The notes: generated by a model not told the origin, from the letters alone. Shown: positions 32,340 through 42,965, numbered from the stretch's first letter. The stretch: DNA of 64,000 nt from Neoceratodus forsteri (GCA_016271365.2 JADMNL010000022.1:222742501-222806500); one strand, 5' to 3'. Made by a program: numbers and translations.

Positions 32340-32850
32340 CATATTAACAGTCTACCATTAGTTTTTCCCATTTCTGTCAGCCAAATCAGGGGGTTGTGGT
32401 CAGTTTGCACCTCAAAATGCTGTCCTTATAAGTATGGCTCTAACTTCTTTTTGGGCCCACACTATGGCAAGACACTCTTTTTACACAGTCGAGTATGCCT
32501 GCTCCCTTGGAAGTAACTGTTTACTCAGGTACACTACCAGGTGATCTTTACCTTGGTTGGATGTCTGACTCAGAACTGCCCCAATACCCATGTCTGAGGC
32601 ATCAGTCTGAACTATAAAGGGTTTGCTATAGTCAGGACTTGTCAATACAGGATCACTGCACAGTGCCTCCTTCAGTCTGGTAAAGGCTTTCTCACAGGCT
32701 GGGTCCCAGGTAATTTTCTTTGGCATCCTTTTCTTTACTAAGTCCAATAGGGGAGCAGCCAGGGCACTGTAATTGGGTACAAATTTCCTATAGCACCCTG
32801 TTGTTCCTAGAAAACTCCTGACCTGCTTCTGCATTTCTGGTCTGGGCCAT
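32340..32850 (-). pseudogene. RNase H domain of the Gmr1-like element
   Basis: Following RT in the same frame: WDPACEKAFTRLKEALC (about 32700), VLTSPDYSKPFIVQTDASDM (with the first catalytic Asp in TDAS), GIGAVLSQ and YLSKQLLPREQAYSTV. A stop at about 32481 interrupts it just before KECLAIVWA, so the C-terminal part of RNase H (to about 32340) lies beyond a nonsense change. Confidence 0.8.
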
Positions 32851-34184
32851 GCCTGGATCACCTCTATTTTTATTTGGTTAGGACAGAGCTGTCTCTGGCT
32901 TAAGACATGCCCAAGGTATGCCACTTTTCCTATGGCCATCTGGCACTTCTCTGCTTTGACAGTGAGCCCGGCCCTCTGTATCCTTCCCAGCACTTCCATT
33001 AGGTGGGACAGGTGTTCCTCCCAGCTGGCTCTAAAGATGGCAGTGTCATCCAGGTATGCCATGGCATACTCCTCAGCACCATTTAACACCTGGTTCACCA
33101 ACCTTTGGAAAGTGGCCGGGGCATTCTTCATTCTGAAAGGCATTACATTAAATTCAAATAAGCCTATCGGGGTGATGAAGGCTGACCTCTCCCTAGCTCT
33201 GTCCATCAACTCTACCTGCCAATACCCCTTTGTCTGGTCAATAGTCGTAAGGTAGGTCACCCCTCCCAACTTGTCCAGGAGTTCATCCATCCGGGGTATC
33301 AGGTGGGTGTCTGACTTTGTGACTGCATTCAGTCCACAATAGTCCACACAGAAATGAGTACAGCCATCTGACTTGGGCACAAGGAGTACTGGTGAGGCCC
33401 AAGGGCTGTGGGATCTCTGGATTACCCTTAAATCCAGCATCTCCTCCGCTTCCCTCTTAATGTACTTTTGGACAGCGTCTGACACCAGATATGCTGTCTG
33501 TCGTATGGGCATCTGTGTCGCTGTCTCCACATCATGCATTGCTGAGGGGATTAGTCTAGGCTTGGCACTAAGCAGGGGGGCAAAGTCTGCTAAAACCTCC
33601 CTTACTTCCTGTATCTTGTCCGGGGCCAGCTGGGGTGACAGTTTAACTGCCTCCACAGAGGACTCCCACTTGCTTTCTTCCAGCAAGTTCAGAAGGGAGT
33701 CTCTTTCATCTGTCCCCTCCCCACGACTACATGCTGTGAACACCATGTCAGCCCTATTAGCATATGGCTTCATCATGTTGACATGGTACATCATTTCTGT
33801 CTGTCTTTTGTCAGGTAACTCTATGATATAGTTCACATCATTTACCTTCTTAACTGCTTTGTACGGTACTGCCCACTCAGCCAGCAGCTTGTCTTTCCAG
33901 ACCGGAATAAGGACTATGACTTCCTGACCCACCATGTACGAGTGAGCTCTGGCTATGCGGTCATACCACACTTTTTGTTTCTGTTGGGCAGCTGCCAGGT
34001 TGCTCTGGGCTGTCCCCATAAGCTCCTTCAGCCTTTCCCTAAACCTAAGGATGTAATCCACTATGAGAGTTCCCTGGGCAATGTGCTTGCCTTTCCCGTC
34101 CTCCTGGGTCAAGTCTAGGGGCCCACATACCCGGTGTCCATATAAGAGCTCAAAGGGGAAACATCCTGTCAACTCTTGAGGCAC
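32481..34184 (-). CDS. Gmr1-like Pol: integrase C-terminus fused to RT and RNase H
   Basis: The longest frame of the window (567 codons). Residues about 1-140 are the end of integrase: CFPFELLYGHRVCGPLDL, then GQEVIVLIPVWKDKLLAEW and YMMYHVNMMKPY-like residues of the GPY/F module. After a linker, RT spans about residues 230-430: RQTAYLVSDAVQKYIKREAE, SHSPWASPVLLVPKSDG, TTIDQTKGYWQVEL (first catalytic Asp), FNVMPFRMKNAPATFQRLV and AMAYLDDTAIF (catalytic YLDD), then VAYLGHVLS. RNase H starts near residue 500. The catalytic pairs are intact. It is listed as an open reading frame, but it lacks its natural start and ends at a nonsense codon, so it is not a working gene as it stands. Confidence 0.9.
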   Translation of the reverse strand: MPQELTGCFPFELLYGHRVCGPLDLTQEDGKGKHIAQGTLIVDYILRFRERLKELMGTAQSNLAAAQQKQKVWYDRIARAHSYMVGQEVIVLIPVWKDKLLAEWAVPYKAVKKVNDVNYIIELPDKRQTEMMYHVNMMKPYANRADMVFTACSRGEGTDERDSLLNLLEESKWESSVEAVKLSPQLAPDKIQEVREVLADFAPLLSAKPRLIPSAMHDVETATQMPIRQTAYLVSDAVQKYIKREAEEMLDLRVIQRSHSPWASPVLLVPKSDGCTHFCVDYCGLNAVTKSDTHLIPRMDELLDKLGGVTYLTTIDQTKGYWQVELMDRARERSAFITPIGLFEFNVMPFRMKNAPATFQRLVNQVLNGAEEYAMAYLDDTAIFRASWEEHLSHLMEVLGRIQRAGLTVKAEKCQMAIGKVAYLGHVLSQRQLCPNQIKIEVIQAWPRPEMQKQVRSFLGTTGCYRKFVPNYSALAAPLLDLVKKRMPKKITWDPACEKAFTRLKEALCSDPVLTSPDYSKPFIVQTDASDMGIGAVLSQTSNQGKDHLVVYLSKQLLPREQAYSTV

Positions 34185-34900
34185 TTTGCTGTATGCAAAA
34201 AAAAGGTAGGGAAGGTATTTCTCTCAGTCCCTCCCATGCTGTTCAGCAAATGCTTGGAGCATGACTTCAGGGTACCATTAAATCTTTCCACAAGCCCATT
34301 GGCTTGTGGGTGATACGGTGTTGTGCATCTCTGAACCACCCTACTCTTCTCCCACAAATTTTTCATCAGGTCCAACAGGAAGGAACCCCCTTGATCTGTG
34401 ATAACCTCTTGCGAAAACCCAACACAGGAGAAAATCCCAAGTAAGGCATCTGCCAATTTGTCCTCAATGAGGATAAGGCAATTTCCTCTGGATACCGGGT
34501 GGCATAATCCACCACAGTCAGGATGAATCTCTTCCCTGAGGAGCCAGGGGTATTTAAAGGCCCCACAATATCCATTCCCACCCTCTGGAATGGCTCCTCC
34601 ACAATGGCTAATGGAATTAGGGTGGCTTGTTTTTTTTTGCCTGCCTTCCCTATTTCTTGGCACCAGTGACAAGATCTGCAGTATTCCTTCACCTGCTGGG
34701 TGAAGTTGGGCTAATAGAAATTCTGGGCCAACTGCTGCATAGTGTGTGCGATTCCCAGATGATCAGACAAGGGAATATCATGTGCAATCTTGAGCAACTG
34801 CTCACGATACCCCTGGGGAATGACAAGCTGCCTGCCTATCACCCCTCTCTCTGTCTGCACAGCCTGAGTATACATCAGTCCATTTCTCAATAAACCTTAT
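34169..34900 (-). pseudogene. Integrase N-terminal and catalytic part of the Gmr1-like element
   Basis: Integrase inserts the element's DNA copy. In order on minus: HLGIAHT (about 34760, the two His) and YCRSCHWCQEIGK (about 34690, C-x2-C) form the HHCC zinc module. The core has RVGMDIVGPL (first Asp), VDYATRYPEEIAL, VITDQGGSFL (second Asp) and TPYHPQANGLVERFNGTLKS (Glu). Two overlapping frames, 34366-34692 and 34169-34672, show a frameshift within the core, plus a stop just upstream of the first Cys. The domain lies before RT, which defines the Gmr1-like order. Confidence 0.9.
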
Positions 34901-35231
34901 GTCTGCCATCACCTCCCTGTGCTCCGTCAGAGTCTGCCCAAGCCCTCAGCTTCTCTAGATTAGGGTCACTGCTCTAAGCAACTGCAAACTTCTCACACAT
35001 TCCCAAAGTATGGGACAGGTCCCCTTCAGTCTCTAGCTAGGATCCCTAGCACTGGCACCAGGGAACTCATGATCACTGTCATCCATAACCCTCTGACAAT
35101 GGGTCACCCCTTCCTCTCCGGAGCAACCCTTCGTAGCTGTGTGGTTAACTGCTACTGGGGAAATTTCTACCCCTTTTCATTAGTCTCCCCATCCAGAGAC
35201 ACAGGCTGGGGAACCAGCCTCCCAGTGGTTT
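34901..35231 (-). other. Linker between protease and integrase, Gmr1-like element
   Basis: No RT motif is found here, where ordinary Ty3/gypsy elements would have RT. Only short broken frames are visible. This supports a genuine rearranged order, not a duplicated RT. Confidence 0.5.
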
Positions 35232-35660
35232 CTACAATGTCTTCTGTGGGGTTCTGGAAACTACAATTGTCCCTGGCTGCTTGGCTATGGCCCATAGCCT
35301 ATGGGTAACTGCACACACCATCCCCTGTTTGAGATTGTTGCCAAGGATGACATCCACTGGTAAGGTTTTGTCTACAGCCACCTGTTGCACAGTTCCTCTT
35401 GTTTCACCCCAGTCTAGGAGAACACTAGTGAGGGGCAATGTTTTCTTCTCACCAGTAAAGTCCTGTACAGTGATGTATTTATTGGATATAAGCTGACCAG
35501 GCTCTACTAGATCCCCTTTTACCAATGTCGGGGATGCCCCTGTGTCCCTTAACCCTTGTGTCTGTACACCATTCACCGTGACTGGGTGCATGTGCTCCCT
35601 TATGTTCACCTGCATGCTTCCAGGGAGACACAAACAACCCACTGCTTTCCTAGTACCATT
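35232..35660 (-). pseudogene. Aspartic protease of the Gmr1-like element
   Basis: VNGVQTQGLRDTGASPTLVK near 35520-35580 has the active-site triad DTG of retroviral-type proteases. LIEPGQ-like and YITVQDFTGEKKTLPLT follow, then VDVILGNNLK (about 35340), the conserved ILG segment near the end. The frame 35232-35720 runs from the zinc knuckle into protease without a break. The stop at about 35232 leaves 330 bp of poorly recognised linker before integrase. Confidence 0.85.
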
Positions 35661-36971
35661 CTGCATATTGCTCATTCTTTTGGGACACTGTCTGACAATA
35701 TGCCCCATTTCTCTACACACACAACATTAATTTCTTTTTTCAGAGAAATCTTTTCTCTGAAACCTGGGGCTAACTGGTTTTGGTGGAGGAAGTGAGGGTT
35801 TTAGCTTTTCCCTTTCTGCACTGCCACACCTGCCTCATTCGCTCTCAGAGCAGGTCTGCTCTAGGCATAGTGGTCTGAGAGTTCAGCAGCCTCTTTGCAC
35901 TGTTTTGGGATCTCGGTCCTCCAGCCAGGTTTTCAGCTCTGCTGGGCATGCCCCCAAAAATTGTTCTAACAATATAGCATTTTCAATTTTATCTACAGAG
36001 TTTGCTTCAATTCCCTCCCACCAACGTTTTAAAAACTGACGTTGTTTTGTGGCTAGCTCCTCCTAGCTCATATCAGGGCTTCTCCTGAGCTTTCTGAATT
36101 TAACACTGTATGTGTCAGCAGTTAAATCAAATTTGTTTAACAGTGCAGCTTTAAGGTTGCTGTAATCATTACTGTCCTCATTGTCCATTTGACCCAATGT
36201 ATCCCAAGCTTTCCCGGTAAGTAGCGGGGAAAGCAGAAAGCTCCAGGACTCTCTAGGAATTTTAGCCTGAATACAAACTTTTTCAAAAGAATTTAAAAAG
36301 GCATCCATATCCTCCTCCTCCTCTTTAAATTCAGCTATCAATTTGGAATTCAATTTGCAACCCAGTCCTGTAGTTCCAGTTAAACCCAAGCCACTTACCT
36401 GCTCTGGTGCAGGTGGTTGGAGTCGTAGCTTCTCCAGTTCATGTTGCCTCTGGCACTCTCTCTCCTCTCAGTCTGCCTCAAGCTGGACATGGTCCCTCTT
36501 CTCCTCTGCAGCTCACTGGCACTTATGTTCTTCACGGTCAGCCTCCCGCTCTCTCTTCTCCTCTGTGACTTATTTCTCTCACTCCACTTCTCAGCGTTCT
36601 CACTCTGCTTCTCATCGTTCCTGCTCAGCCTCCCTCTGGAACTCCAGTTCCATTCTGCACAACTTGATCTGCAGCCTGAGTGCTTCTGGCTCCAGAATCC
36701 TGGCGACCTTCCCCTGCTGCTGTGGCCCTTTGCTGGCACTGGCCTTGCTGTCATCCTCATTGGACCTGGACACTACACTGGCTGCTAGCTGTTCCACACT
36801 CAAGGTTTGTTTTTTTACAGTCACAGCCAGTGACTCGATGCTCTGGGTATCTGCTACCATCAAGGTATCCATAAGGTTCTGCTTGGTGGCTCTCACCTCA
36901 TACAGGACTCCTCTGTCCTTGCACAACTGCCTCATGCAGTTTACAGTGTGCCCACTGTAGTTGGAAGCCAT
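35620..36971 (-). pseudogene. Gag of the Gmr1-like element, with SCAN-like capsid
   Basis: Gag forms the particle. It starts MASNYSGHTVNCMRQLCKDR (36971), a SAP-like motif (LCKDRGV...TKQNLMDTL). Then comes a long charged region rich in Glu/Arg (about 36760-36430), likely a coiled coil. The capsid part, 36063-36389 and on to about 35900 past a stop, reads WSFLLSPLLTGKAWDTLG, LNKFDLTADTYSVKFRKL, then ENAILLEQFLGACPAELKTW, which closely resembles the SCAN domain. A CCHC knuckle (CREMGHIVRQCP) lies near 35700. Stops occur at about 36064 and 35850. Confidence 0.8.
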
Positions 36972-37160
36972 CTTCTTCCTTAACTATGGCTACTCTAACT
37001 TGCACTTTAGAAAAAAAAATAAAACAGGTAGGAATGTGACTGTAAGCCACATGATATAGTTATGTTTCCATTTTACAAATAAATCAGTGCCTTTTTTTGC
37101 AAGTGAGCTGTACAGTATTAAGCTGACACACTGAACAATTAAAGATGGTTTTTACCAAAT
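36972..37160 (-). other. Leader between primer binding site and gag, Gmr1-like element
   Basis: About 190 bp of noncoding leader on minus. No other feature was seen. Confidence 0.5.
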
Positions 37161-37185
37161 GTATGCACACCGCTGCCAAGCAATC
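37161..37185 (-). promoter_or_regulatory. Primer binding site, probably tRNA-Leu
   Basis: Just inside the 5' LTR, minus reads TTGGCAGCGGTGTGCAT. This resembles a site for the 3' end of tRNA-Leu (ACCGCTGCCACCA) with a 1-2 base change near the CCA complement. Decay makes the tRNA assignment uncertain. Confidence 0.4.
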
Positions 37186-39720
37186 TGTCACAATCCCACT
37201 CAGCAGGTCAGGCCCTCTGCTCCCACAGTGCCAACCTCCTAGCACAGTATTGTGGACTGGTAACAGAACAGGGTAACCCTCCAGTCTGTTTGTGGGTATG
37301 AATCACCTTTGGTCTCAAGTTTTAGGGGGATTCAAACTGTGAACCCTATGCCAGCCTACCCAAATGTACAGACTCAGACAATCTGCTCTTCAGGGGATGC
37401 CAGATATCTTTTGCCAAGGGCACCTAACCAGGTATCCAAAATGAACCCTTTAAACTCTATGAAAGACCTTGGGTATTTCTTGTCTTTTTCCAGTTCAGTA
37501 ACACCATTAAGCTTATGCACAGTTGTCAACTTTAACCATCTATACTTCACTTGCAAAAGAAAGAATTTAGAAGGCACACCAGGCAGTCTCTTTAAACTAA
37601 GAAGTTTACTTAGAAAATGGATACAAATATGTAAAATGTAAACACAGAACAATATATCACAAAGCATATAATCACTTAAAAGAAAACATGGAAAAAAGTA
37701 CAAACATAAACTTCTATCACAACACAGCTAGACTTGTCTATCTAATGTATTATTACCTTCTTACAGTGCTTGTAGTTAGATGTTGTTTCAGAGCCCAACA
37801 GGAATGTGTGTAAGATCAGACACAGAATAGTTTAAATTGTTTCTATACCTGCCTCTTCCATGATGTCGCCTAGCTCCTCCTGGTTAAATATAAAAAATGA
37901 ATACACACAGGATGTTCTATCAGAAGGAATGTAAAATAAGGTGACATCAGCAAAAACTAATTTCCCCATATGACTTCTTAATTAAGTATTTTCTTTTATC
38001 TAGTGTGGTTTCCTGCTTTTCAAAGACATCACAGGACTTTTATGACTAACTCTGCCATATCTCACTTAGGTGCAATATAGCTTTTTAACACCAATTGAAA
38101 TTAACTGTTCTTCCTCTGAAGACATCATAAAATGGATATTTTAGTTCTCCTGGCTTCAAAGCAACACAGATCATAAACATGGCCATAAAGTACATAGATA
38201 CATAGATACATAGACAGTGTCGGCAGATAAGGGACTATGGCCCACCCAGTCTGCCCATTTGAGCTTGTAAGTTCAGTTTGTTTTCCTAGAAGTCTGTTTC
38301 CCCTTACCCCTGACCTCTAGAATTCCTTTATATCTATCCCATGCATTCTTAAATCCCGTGATTGTTTCAGCCCCCACCACTTCCTCTGGCAGGGTGTTCC
38401 ACTTGTCCACCACCCATTCTGTGAAGAAATTCTTTCTCATGTTTCCTCTGAATCGACCTCCCTCCAACTTCATCCCATGCCCTCTAGTCCTGGAACATCT
38501 TTTTCGCTTAAAAATAGTGTTTTCCTGCACCCTGTTTCTCCCTGTAAGATACTTGTATGTCTCTAACATATCCCATCTCTCCCTCCTCTCCTCCAGGGAG
38601 TACATGTTCAGTTCCTTCAACCTGTCTTTATAGGACTTGTGATGCAATCCATGCACCATCTTTGTTGCCCTCCTCTGAACCTTCTCTACCCTGTCTATGT
38701 CCTTACGTGGTATGGTCTCCAGAACTGTACACTGTACTCAGGTGGGGCCTCACTAGTGTCTTGTATAGCGGAATTATGACCTCCCTTTTCCTGCTGGTGA
38801 TGCCCCTGCCTACTACATCCCAGCATCCTATTTGCTTTACCTGATGCCTTGTCACACTGTTTCCCTACCTTGAGGTCATCAGAGATGACAACCCCAAGAT
38901 CCTTTTCCTGCTTGGTGCATGCTATATCCTCACCCCCCAACTGATATATTGTGCCAGGGTTTTTGTGCCCCATATGCATTATCTTGCACTTCTTTGCATT
39001 GAATTTCAACTGTCAAACCCTTTACCATTCTTCAAGTTTCTGCAAGTCCCTTCTCATTCTGTCCACACCCTCTGGTGTGTCTACTCTGTTACAGAGCTTT
39101 GCGTCATCAGCGAACAGTAAAATTCTGCCTTCTAGATCCTGCGCAATGTCACTGATGAAGATGTTGAATAGGACCGGTCCCAGCACTGATCCCTGTGGTA
39201 CCCCACTGGTCACTCTTCCCTCTGTGGAGTGACAGCCATTTACCACCACCCTCTGTGTCCTGCCACCCAGCCAGTTACCTACCCACCACACTACTGTCCT
39301 GCCCACACCCATATTCCCCAGTTTGTGTAATAGTCTTCTATGTGGCACAGTGTCAAAGGCCTGGCTGAAGTCCAGATAGGCCATGTCCACTGCCCTCCCC
39401 TGATCCACCTCCCTAGTCACCCAGTCAAAAAATTCAATGAGATTGGTCTGACATGACCTCCCCCTGGTGAAACCATGCTGCCTCAGGTCCTGTAGTCCAT
39501 TGACAACCAGATGTTCCACCAATCTCTACTTCAGATTGCAACTTGGAAGTTAATCACATTACAGAGATCTGCTGTTTAACATATCCTGTCATTTGAACTG
39601 GAACCTGGGGGTAGGGGGGGTCATCCCAGGAATACAGGATGTCTCATGACAGACAATTACACACTACATTTTTATTTTTCAAATCATACAGCAATCAGAA
39701 CCAGCTGGCCAAGCATCACA
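37186..39720 (-). repeat. 5' LTR of the Gmr1-like element, interrupted by CR1-C
   Basis: Begins TGTCACAATCCC on plus and ends GCATCACA at 39720. It matches 31014-32176 apart from a 1.35-kb insertion at about 38190-39534; without it the LTR is about 1190 bp. The insertion point is between CCATAAA and GCAACTTG, which are adjacent in the other LTR. Confidence 0.9.
38190..39534 (-). mobile_element. 5'-truncated CR1 (CR1-C) in the Gmr1-like 5' LTR
   Basis: A minus-strand CR1 beginning in the RT domain. The 166-codon frame 39022-39522 includes RQHGFTRGRSCQTNLIEFFD, MAYLDFSQAFDTVPHRRLL (first catalytic Asp), TSGVPQGSVLGPVLFNIFI and LLFADDAKLCN (intact FADD). Two nonsense codons follow near 39010-39021, both explicable as TGG to TGA or TAA. 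The next frame (38695-39009) starts MKFNAKKCKIMHMGHKN, and the C-terminal frame 38273-38659 has MYSLEERRERWDMLETYKYL. The 3' tail is an octamer-like repeat, TACATAGATACATAGA on plus (38191-38213). It is the best-kept CR1 here. Confidence 0.9.
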
Positions 39721-39810
39721 CCAGTAAGTCATGAAAGTAGGAAGGAAGGAAGGAAGGAAGGAAGGAAGGTAAGAACTATTGTATTGAACCTACCTGTGTC
39801 TAGCCATTGT
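39721..39810. repeat. Right part of the dispersed repeat (copy 2) with (AAGG)n
   Basis: After CCAGT the repeat resumes, runs through GAAGGAAGGAAGGAAGGAAG (39741-39768) and ends TATTGTATTGAACC...TGTCTAGCCATT, matching 16536-16570. In copy 1 the equivalent inner region holds the 0.69-kb inverted-repeat element. Confidence 0.6.
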
Positions 39811-40240
39811 AATTTGTTTTCAAATTGTTGCTTTTTTCTTACTGAAGGAGAAAATGACAACTATTGCAAATAATGTCTTCATTTGGCCAACATATATAAT
39901 CTTTTAGAGCATATAAAATATTTTGTAAAATAGGTATATTAAAACTTTAAATAGGTGTGTCCAAGAACAGTTGTAAAATTTATATTAGGGCTGACCAACC
40001 AACTTCTATGCTTTTTGGATGATGCGTGACTGCCTCATGAGCCAAAAGATGACACACAGACAGTACTTTGTACTGCAGCAAATACCCAAACACATGCAAT
40101 TAATTGTCTGCAGTATTTAGAATATAACATTTGTAACTGTCTCTCTACATATTGTCATTTTCTTTTTTTTAAGTTAACTATTCTGCTATAAAGAATGAGT
40201 GTAAATACCAGTGTTGGACTGGCCCACCTGGATACCTGAA
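39811..40240. other. No feature recognised
   Basis: A/T-rich DNA between the dispersed repeat and CR1-D. No coding, RNA or repeat feature could be supported. Confidence 0.3.
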
Positions 40241-40319
40241 AATTTAGAAACATAGAAACATAGAATATGATGGCAGATAACCAAACGGTCCATCTAGTCT
40301 GCTCATTTCCCTACTCGGT

Positions 40320-40799
40320 TTGGCAATCCCTGCCCTTATTTGGACTGCCATTCCCCCACTCTGCTTCTCATCAGAGTGCCCTTATGCTTATCACATGCAC
40401 TTTTGAACCCCTGTACTGTTTTCACTTCCACCACCTCCGCCAGAAGGTTGTTCCATGGATCCACCACCCTCTCTGTCAAAACATACTTCCTAACATTCCC
40501 ACTAAGCCTCCCTCCCTTCAGCCTCATGTTATGTCTCCTTGTCCTTGTGCACTTCCTTTTCTGAAATATGCTTCCCTCCTATACCCTGTTTATTCCCCTA
40601 AGATATTTGAAAGTCTCTATCATATCCCCTCACTCCCTTCTGTCTCCCAATGAACAGATGTTAAGTTCCATGAGCTTTTCCTCATAAGGTTTCTGGTGCA
40701 GCCCATGTATCATTTTTGTTGCTCTTCTCTGGACTGCTTCCATTCTGTCTATGTCCTTCCTGAGATGCAGGCTCCAGAATTGGACACAGTATTCCAGAT
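40320..40799 (-). pseudogene. CR1-D ORF2 C-terminal part
   Basis: Broken minus frames with the conserved CR1 C-terminus: a 63-codon piece (40336-40527) reads RLSGNVRKYVLTERVVDPWN, the equivalent of GNMRKNFFTEWVVDKWN in CR1-C. Multiple stops are present. Confidence 0.75.
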
Positions 40800-40994
40800 T
40801 AGAGATGTAGCAAATTTAAATTCCACTGGCAAACTGCCCGCTAAGTGGACACTTTGTGCTGGCACTTCGCTAAGCGGAGTGCCCCATAGGAAAGGCTCAC
40901 CTTGCCTTGTTATTATTACTTCACATTGTCATTCCACTTTAAACGTGAAGTAAGGCAGAGTGACAACAATATTGGCAGCACCCCACCCACACAG

Positions 40995-41325
40995 TCACCA
41001 GAATTAATGTGCTTCCCTGAAGTGCTACTGTCTTGTGTCCAGAAAACTCCCCAGTGCTGAGCTGATGAAGTGAAATGAGATTGTAACAAGAAATGCAAAG
41101 TCTCCCAGAATTAATGGAGCACTCAGTCATGTACGCAGTGGTCACACACAGAGTCACCAGAATTAATGTGCATTCCCAAAATGCTACTGTTTTGTGTCCA
41201 GAAAATTCCCCAGTGCTGACGAAATGCTACTGTGTTATGTCCAGAAAATTCCCCAGTGCTGAAGAAGTGAAATGAGAGCATAACAAGAAATGCAGTCTCC
41301 CAGAATTAATAGTGCACTACAAATG
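40995..41325. repeat. Tandem pair, ~160 bp, inside the hAT-like element
   Basis: CACCAGAATTAATGTGC and GTCCAGAAAATTCCCCAGTG recur (near 40997/41037 and 41154/41196, with an extra partial copy at 41238). AACAAGAAATGCA and TCTCCCAGAATTAAT follow in both. Confidence 0.75.
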
Positions 41326-41329
41326 CTCA

Positions 41330-42385
41330 GACAGATTAAGATTGCGCTACACACTCAAGGGACGCATGCGAAAATGTACAACAACATCTAACCAGTGCTC
41401 ACAAGTCACAAATCCAAATCTGGAAAAGAATACCTTTTGCCAGTTGGAGGATTAGTGCACGGCAGTAACAATCCACTACCAGTAAAGATACCACAAAGCA
41501 GTACAAAAAATTCATGCAGGTGCAGTGGATAGCAGGTTCACACTGCTGTAATTACTCTGTGGCACAATAAAAGGTGTCTGATTTAATGGCAAGTATCACA
41601 CACACACACTAACACACACACTACAAATAATGCGTAGCAAATTGAAAACCTTTAGTAATATAACCAACTGTTTTAAACAGACAAATTATACACTGCTGCA
41701 CCACAACAATCAGCAAAAAAATGTCAAGACTTACTGAAAATATTACTGTGTGTACATTAACACAGTTAGAAAAATATAACCAAAATAGAAAGACTGCCTT
41801 TTTCTCCCAGTTAATGTACCTACACCACAAATTCGCCTCCCCCCAAAGCACACTTCACAGTACACAGAATGACTGTTTTAAATTAACGTTCAAAATCCAC
41901 ACACAGTAATAAACACTCAATGATATGAGCACAGAAGGGTTTCCTACAATTGATGTGCTAAATTTTGAGCAAAAAAATGACTCAAAAAGGCATTTGAAAG
42001 AGCTTTTAGAGGTTTTGAATTGCAGAGCTCTGAGAGCAAACTGTCTCCAGCTATCACTACACACCCACTACCCAGGCCAGAATTGAGGCTGTGTAGAACA
42101 ATCTAGAGCCCATGTGACCTGCAGTCCCATGAACCACTGCAAAATTTCATTTGGAGCTCAATTACAAGGTGAAGTGAGGCGAATAACATTGATTTCAGTG
42201 TACTTCGACTTAAAATTGGTGGAGAAGTGGTTTGGGAAAGGTGGAATAATGCAAAGTTATTGGTTTCAATGGACTTCATGTTCCTCATTATGAAGCAAAG
42301 TACTCCACTTCACATTGTGGAGTACTCCGAGGATTCCATGTTACTCCATGAATCACTTCGCAGAGCAAATTGGGGCCACTTCATC
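41330..42385. repeat. ~1-kb direct repeat, copy 1, in the hAT-like element
   Basis: It matches 43125-44175 in the same order: GGAAAAGAATACC, AAAGATACCACAAAG, GCACAATAAAAGGTGTCTGA, GGTTTCCTACAAT, AACAATCTAGAG, TTAAAATTGGTGGA and GGCCACTTC. Identity is clearly below 90 percent in places, so the duplication is not recent. Confidence 0.8.
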
Positions 42386-42424
42386 CAACACCACTTACTG
42401 TACTGTAACTCACATGCTGTATAG

Positions 42425-42965
42425 GAAGAAATGTGAATGCCTATGACTGTACTTCCCTGATGAGCTGAGCCTGTATCATAAAACTCCTCAATTTAAAAAC
42501 TCTTATTAATGAATACAGTGGTGGGGTGGTGAAGCCTGGAGAGATACTAGTACAAAACAGACTTACAATACATCCAAGTAACTAGTAAAAAAATGTATTT
42601 TGTGAATCGTGAAATTGTGAATCATGATTTGTGACTGCATTTGTGACTGTGATGATGAAGAACATGATTCGGTGTGAGATAATCAATATAGAACTGTATG
42701 GGAAGGTGAATGCCTACGGCTGTACTTCCCCAATGAGCTGTAGCACAAAACTCCCCAACTTAAAAACACTTATTAAAATGAGTACAGTGGCAGGGTGGTG
42801 AAGCCTGGAGAGATACTACAAAACAGGCTTACAATACATCTAAGTAACTAGTAAAAAAATTAATTTTGTGATTCATGAAATCGTGACATGATCATGAATC
42901 TAGATTTGTGGCTGCATTTGTGACAGTGATGATGAAGAACATGATTTGTATCATGAGTGACTCGT
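42425..42965. repeat. Tandem ~270-bp pair in the hAT-like element
   Basis: GTGAATGCCTATGACTGTAC and GTGAATGCCTACGGCTGTAC begin the two units (about 42433 and 42706). Both run through GGGTGGTGAAGCCTGGAGAG and TAACTAGTAAAAAAAT to GATGATGAAGAACATGATT. Confidence 0.8.

Larger units (their letters stand above)
31014..39720 (-). mobile_element. Gmr1-like Ty3/gypsy retrotransposon
   Basis: A complete LTR element in minus orientation flanked by CCAGT (31009-31013 and 39721-39725). Read on minus: 5' LTR (with CR1-C inside), primer binding site, gag with a SAP-like N-terminus and SCAN-like capsid, CCHC knuckle, protease, integrase, RT, RNase H, polypurine tract, 3' LTR. Integrase precedes RT, the reverse of ordinary Ty3/gypsy. 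This is the arrangement described for Gmr1 of Atlantic cod and its relatives. Gag and the integrase N-terminus are broken, but integrase C-terminus plus RT remain as one frame of 567 codons. Confidence 0.9.

Noticed and set aside
36343..36960. 205-codon plus-strand open frame
   Set aside because: Antisense of the charged region of the Gmr1-like gag; Ser/Leu-rich shadow frame.
39738..39770. Regular GGAA repeats considered as a short CRISPR-like or regulatory array
   Set aside because: It is a plain (AAGG)n microsatellite. No CRISPR array with spacers exists anywhere in the window.
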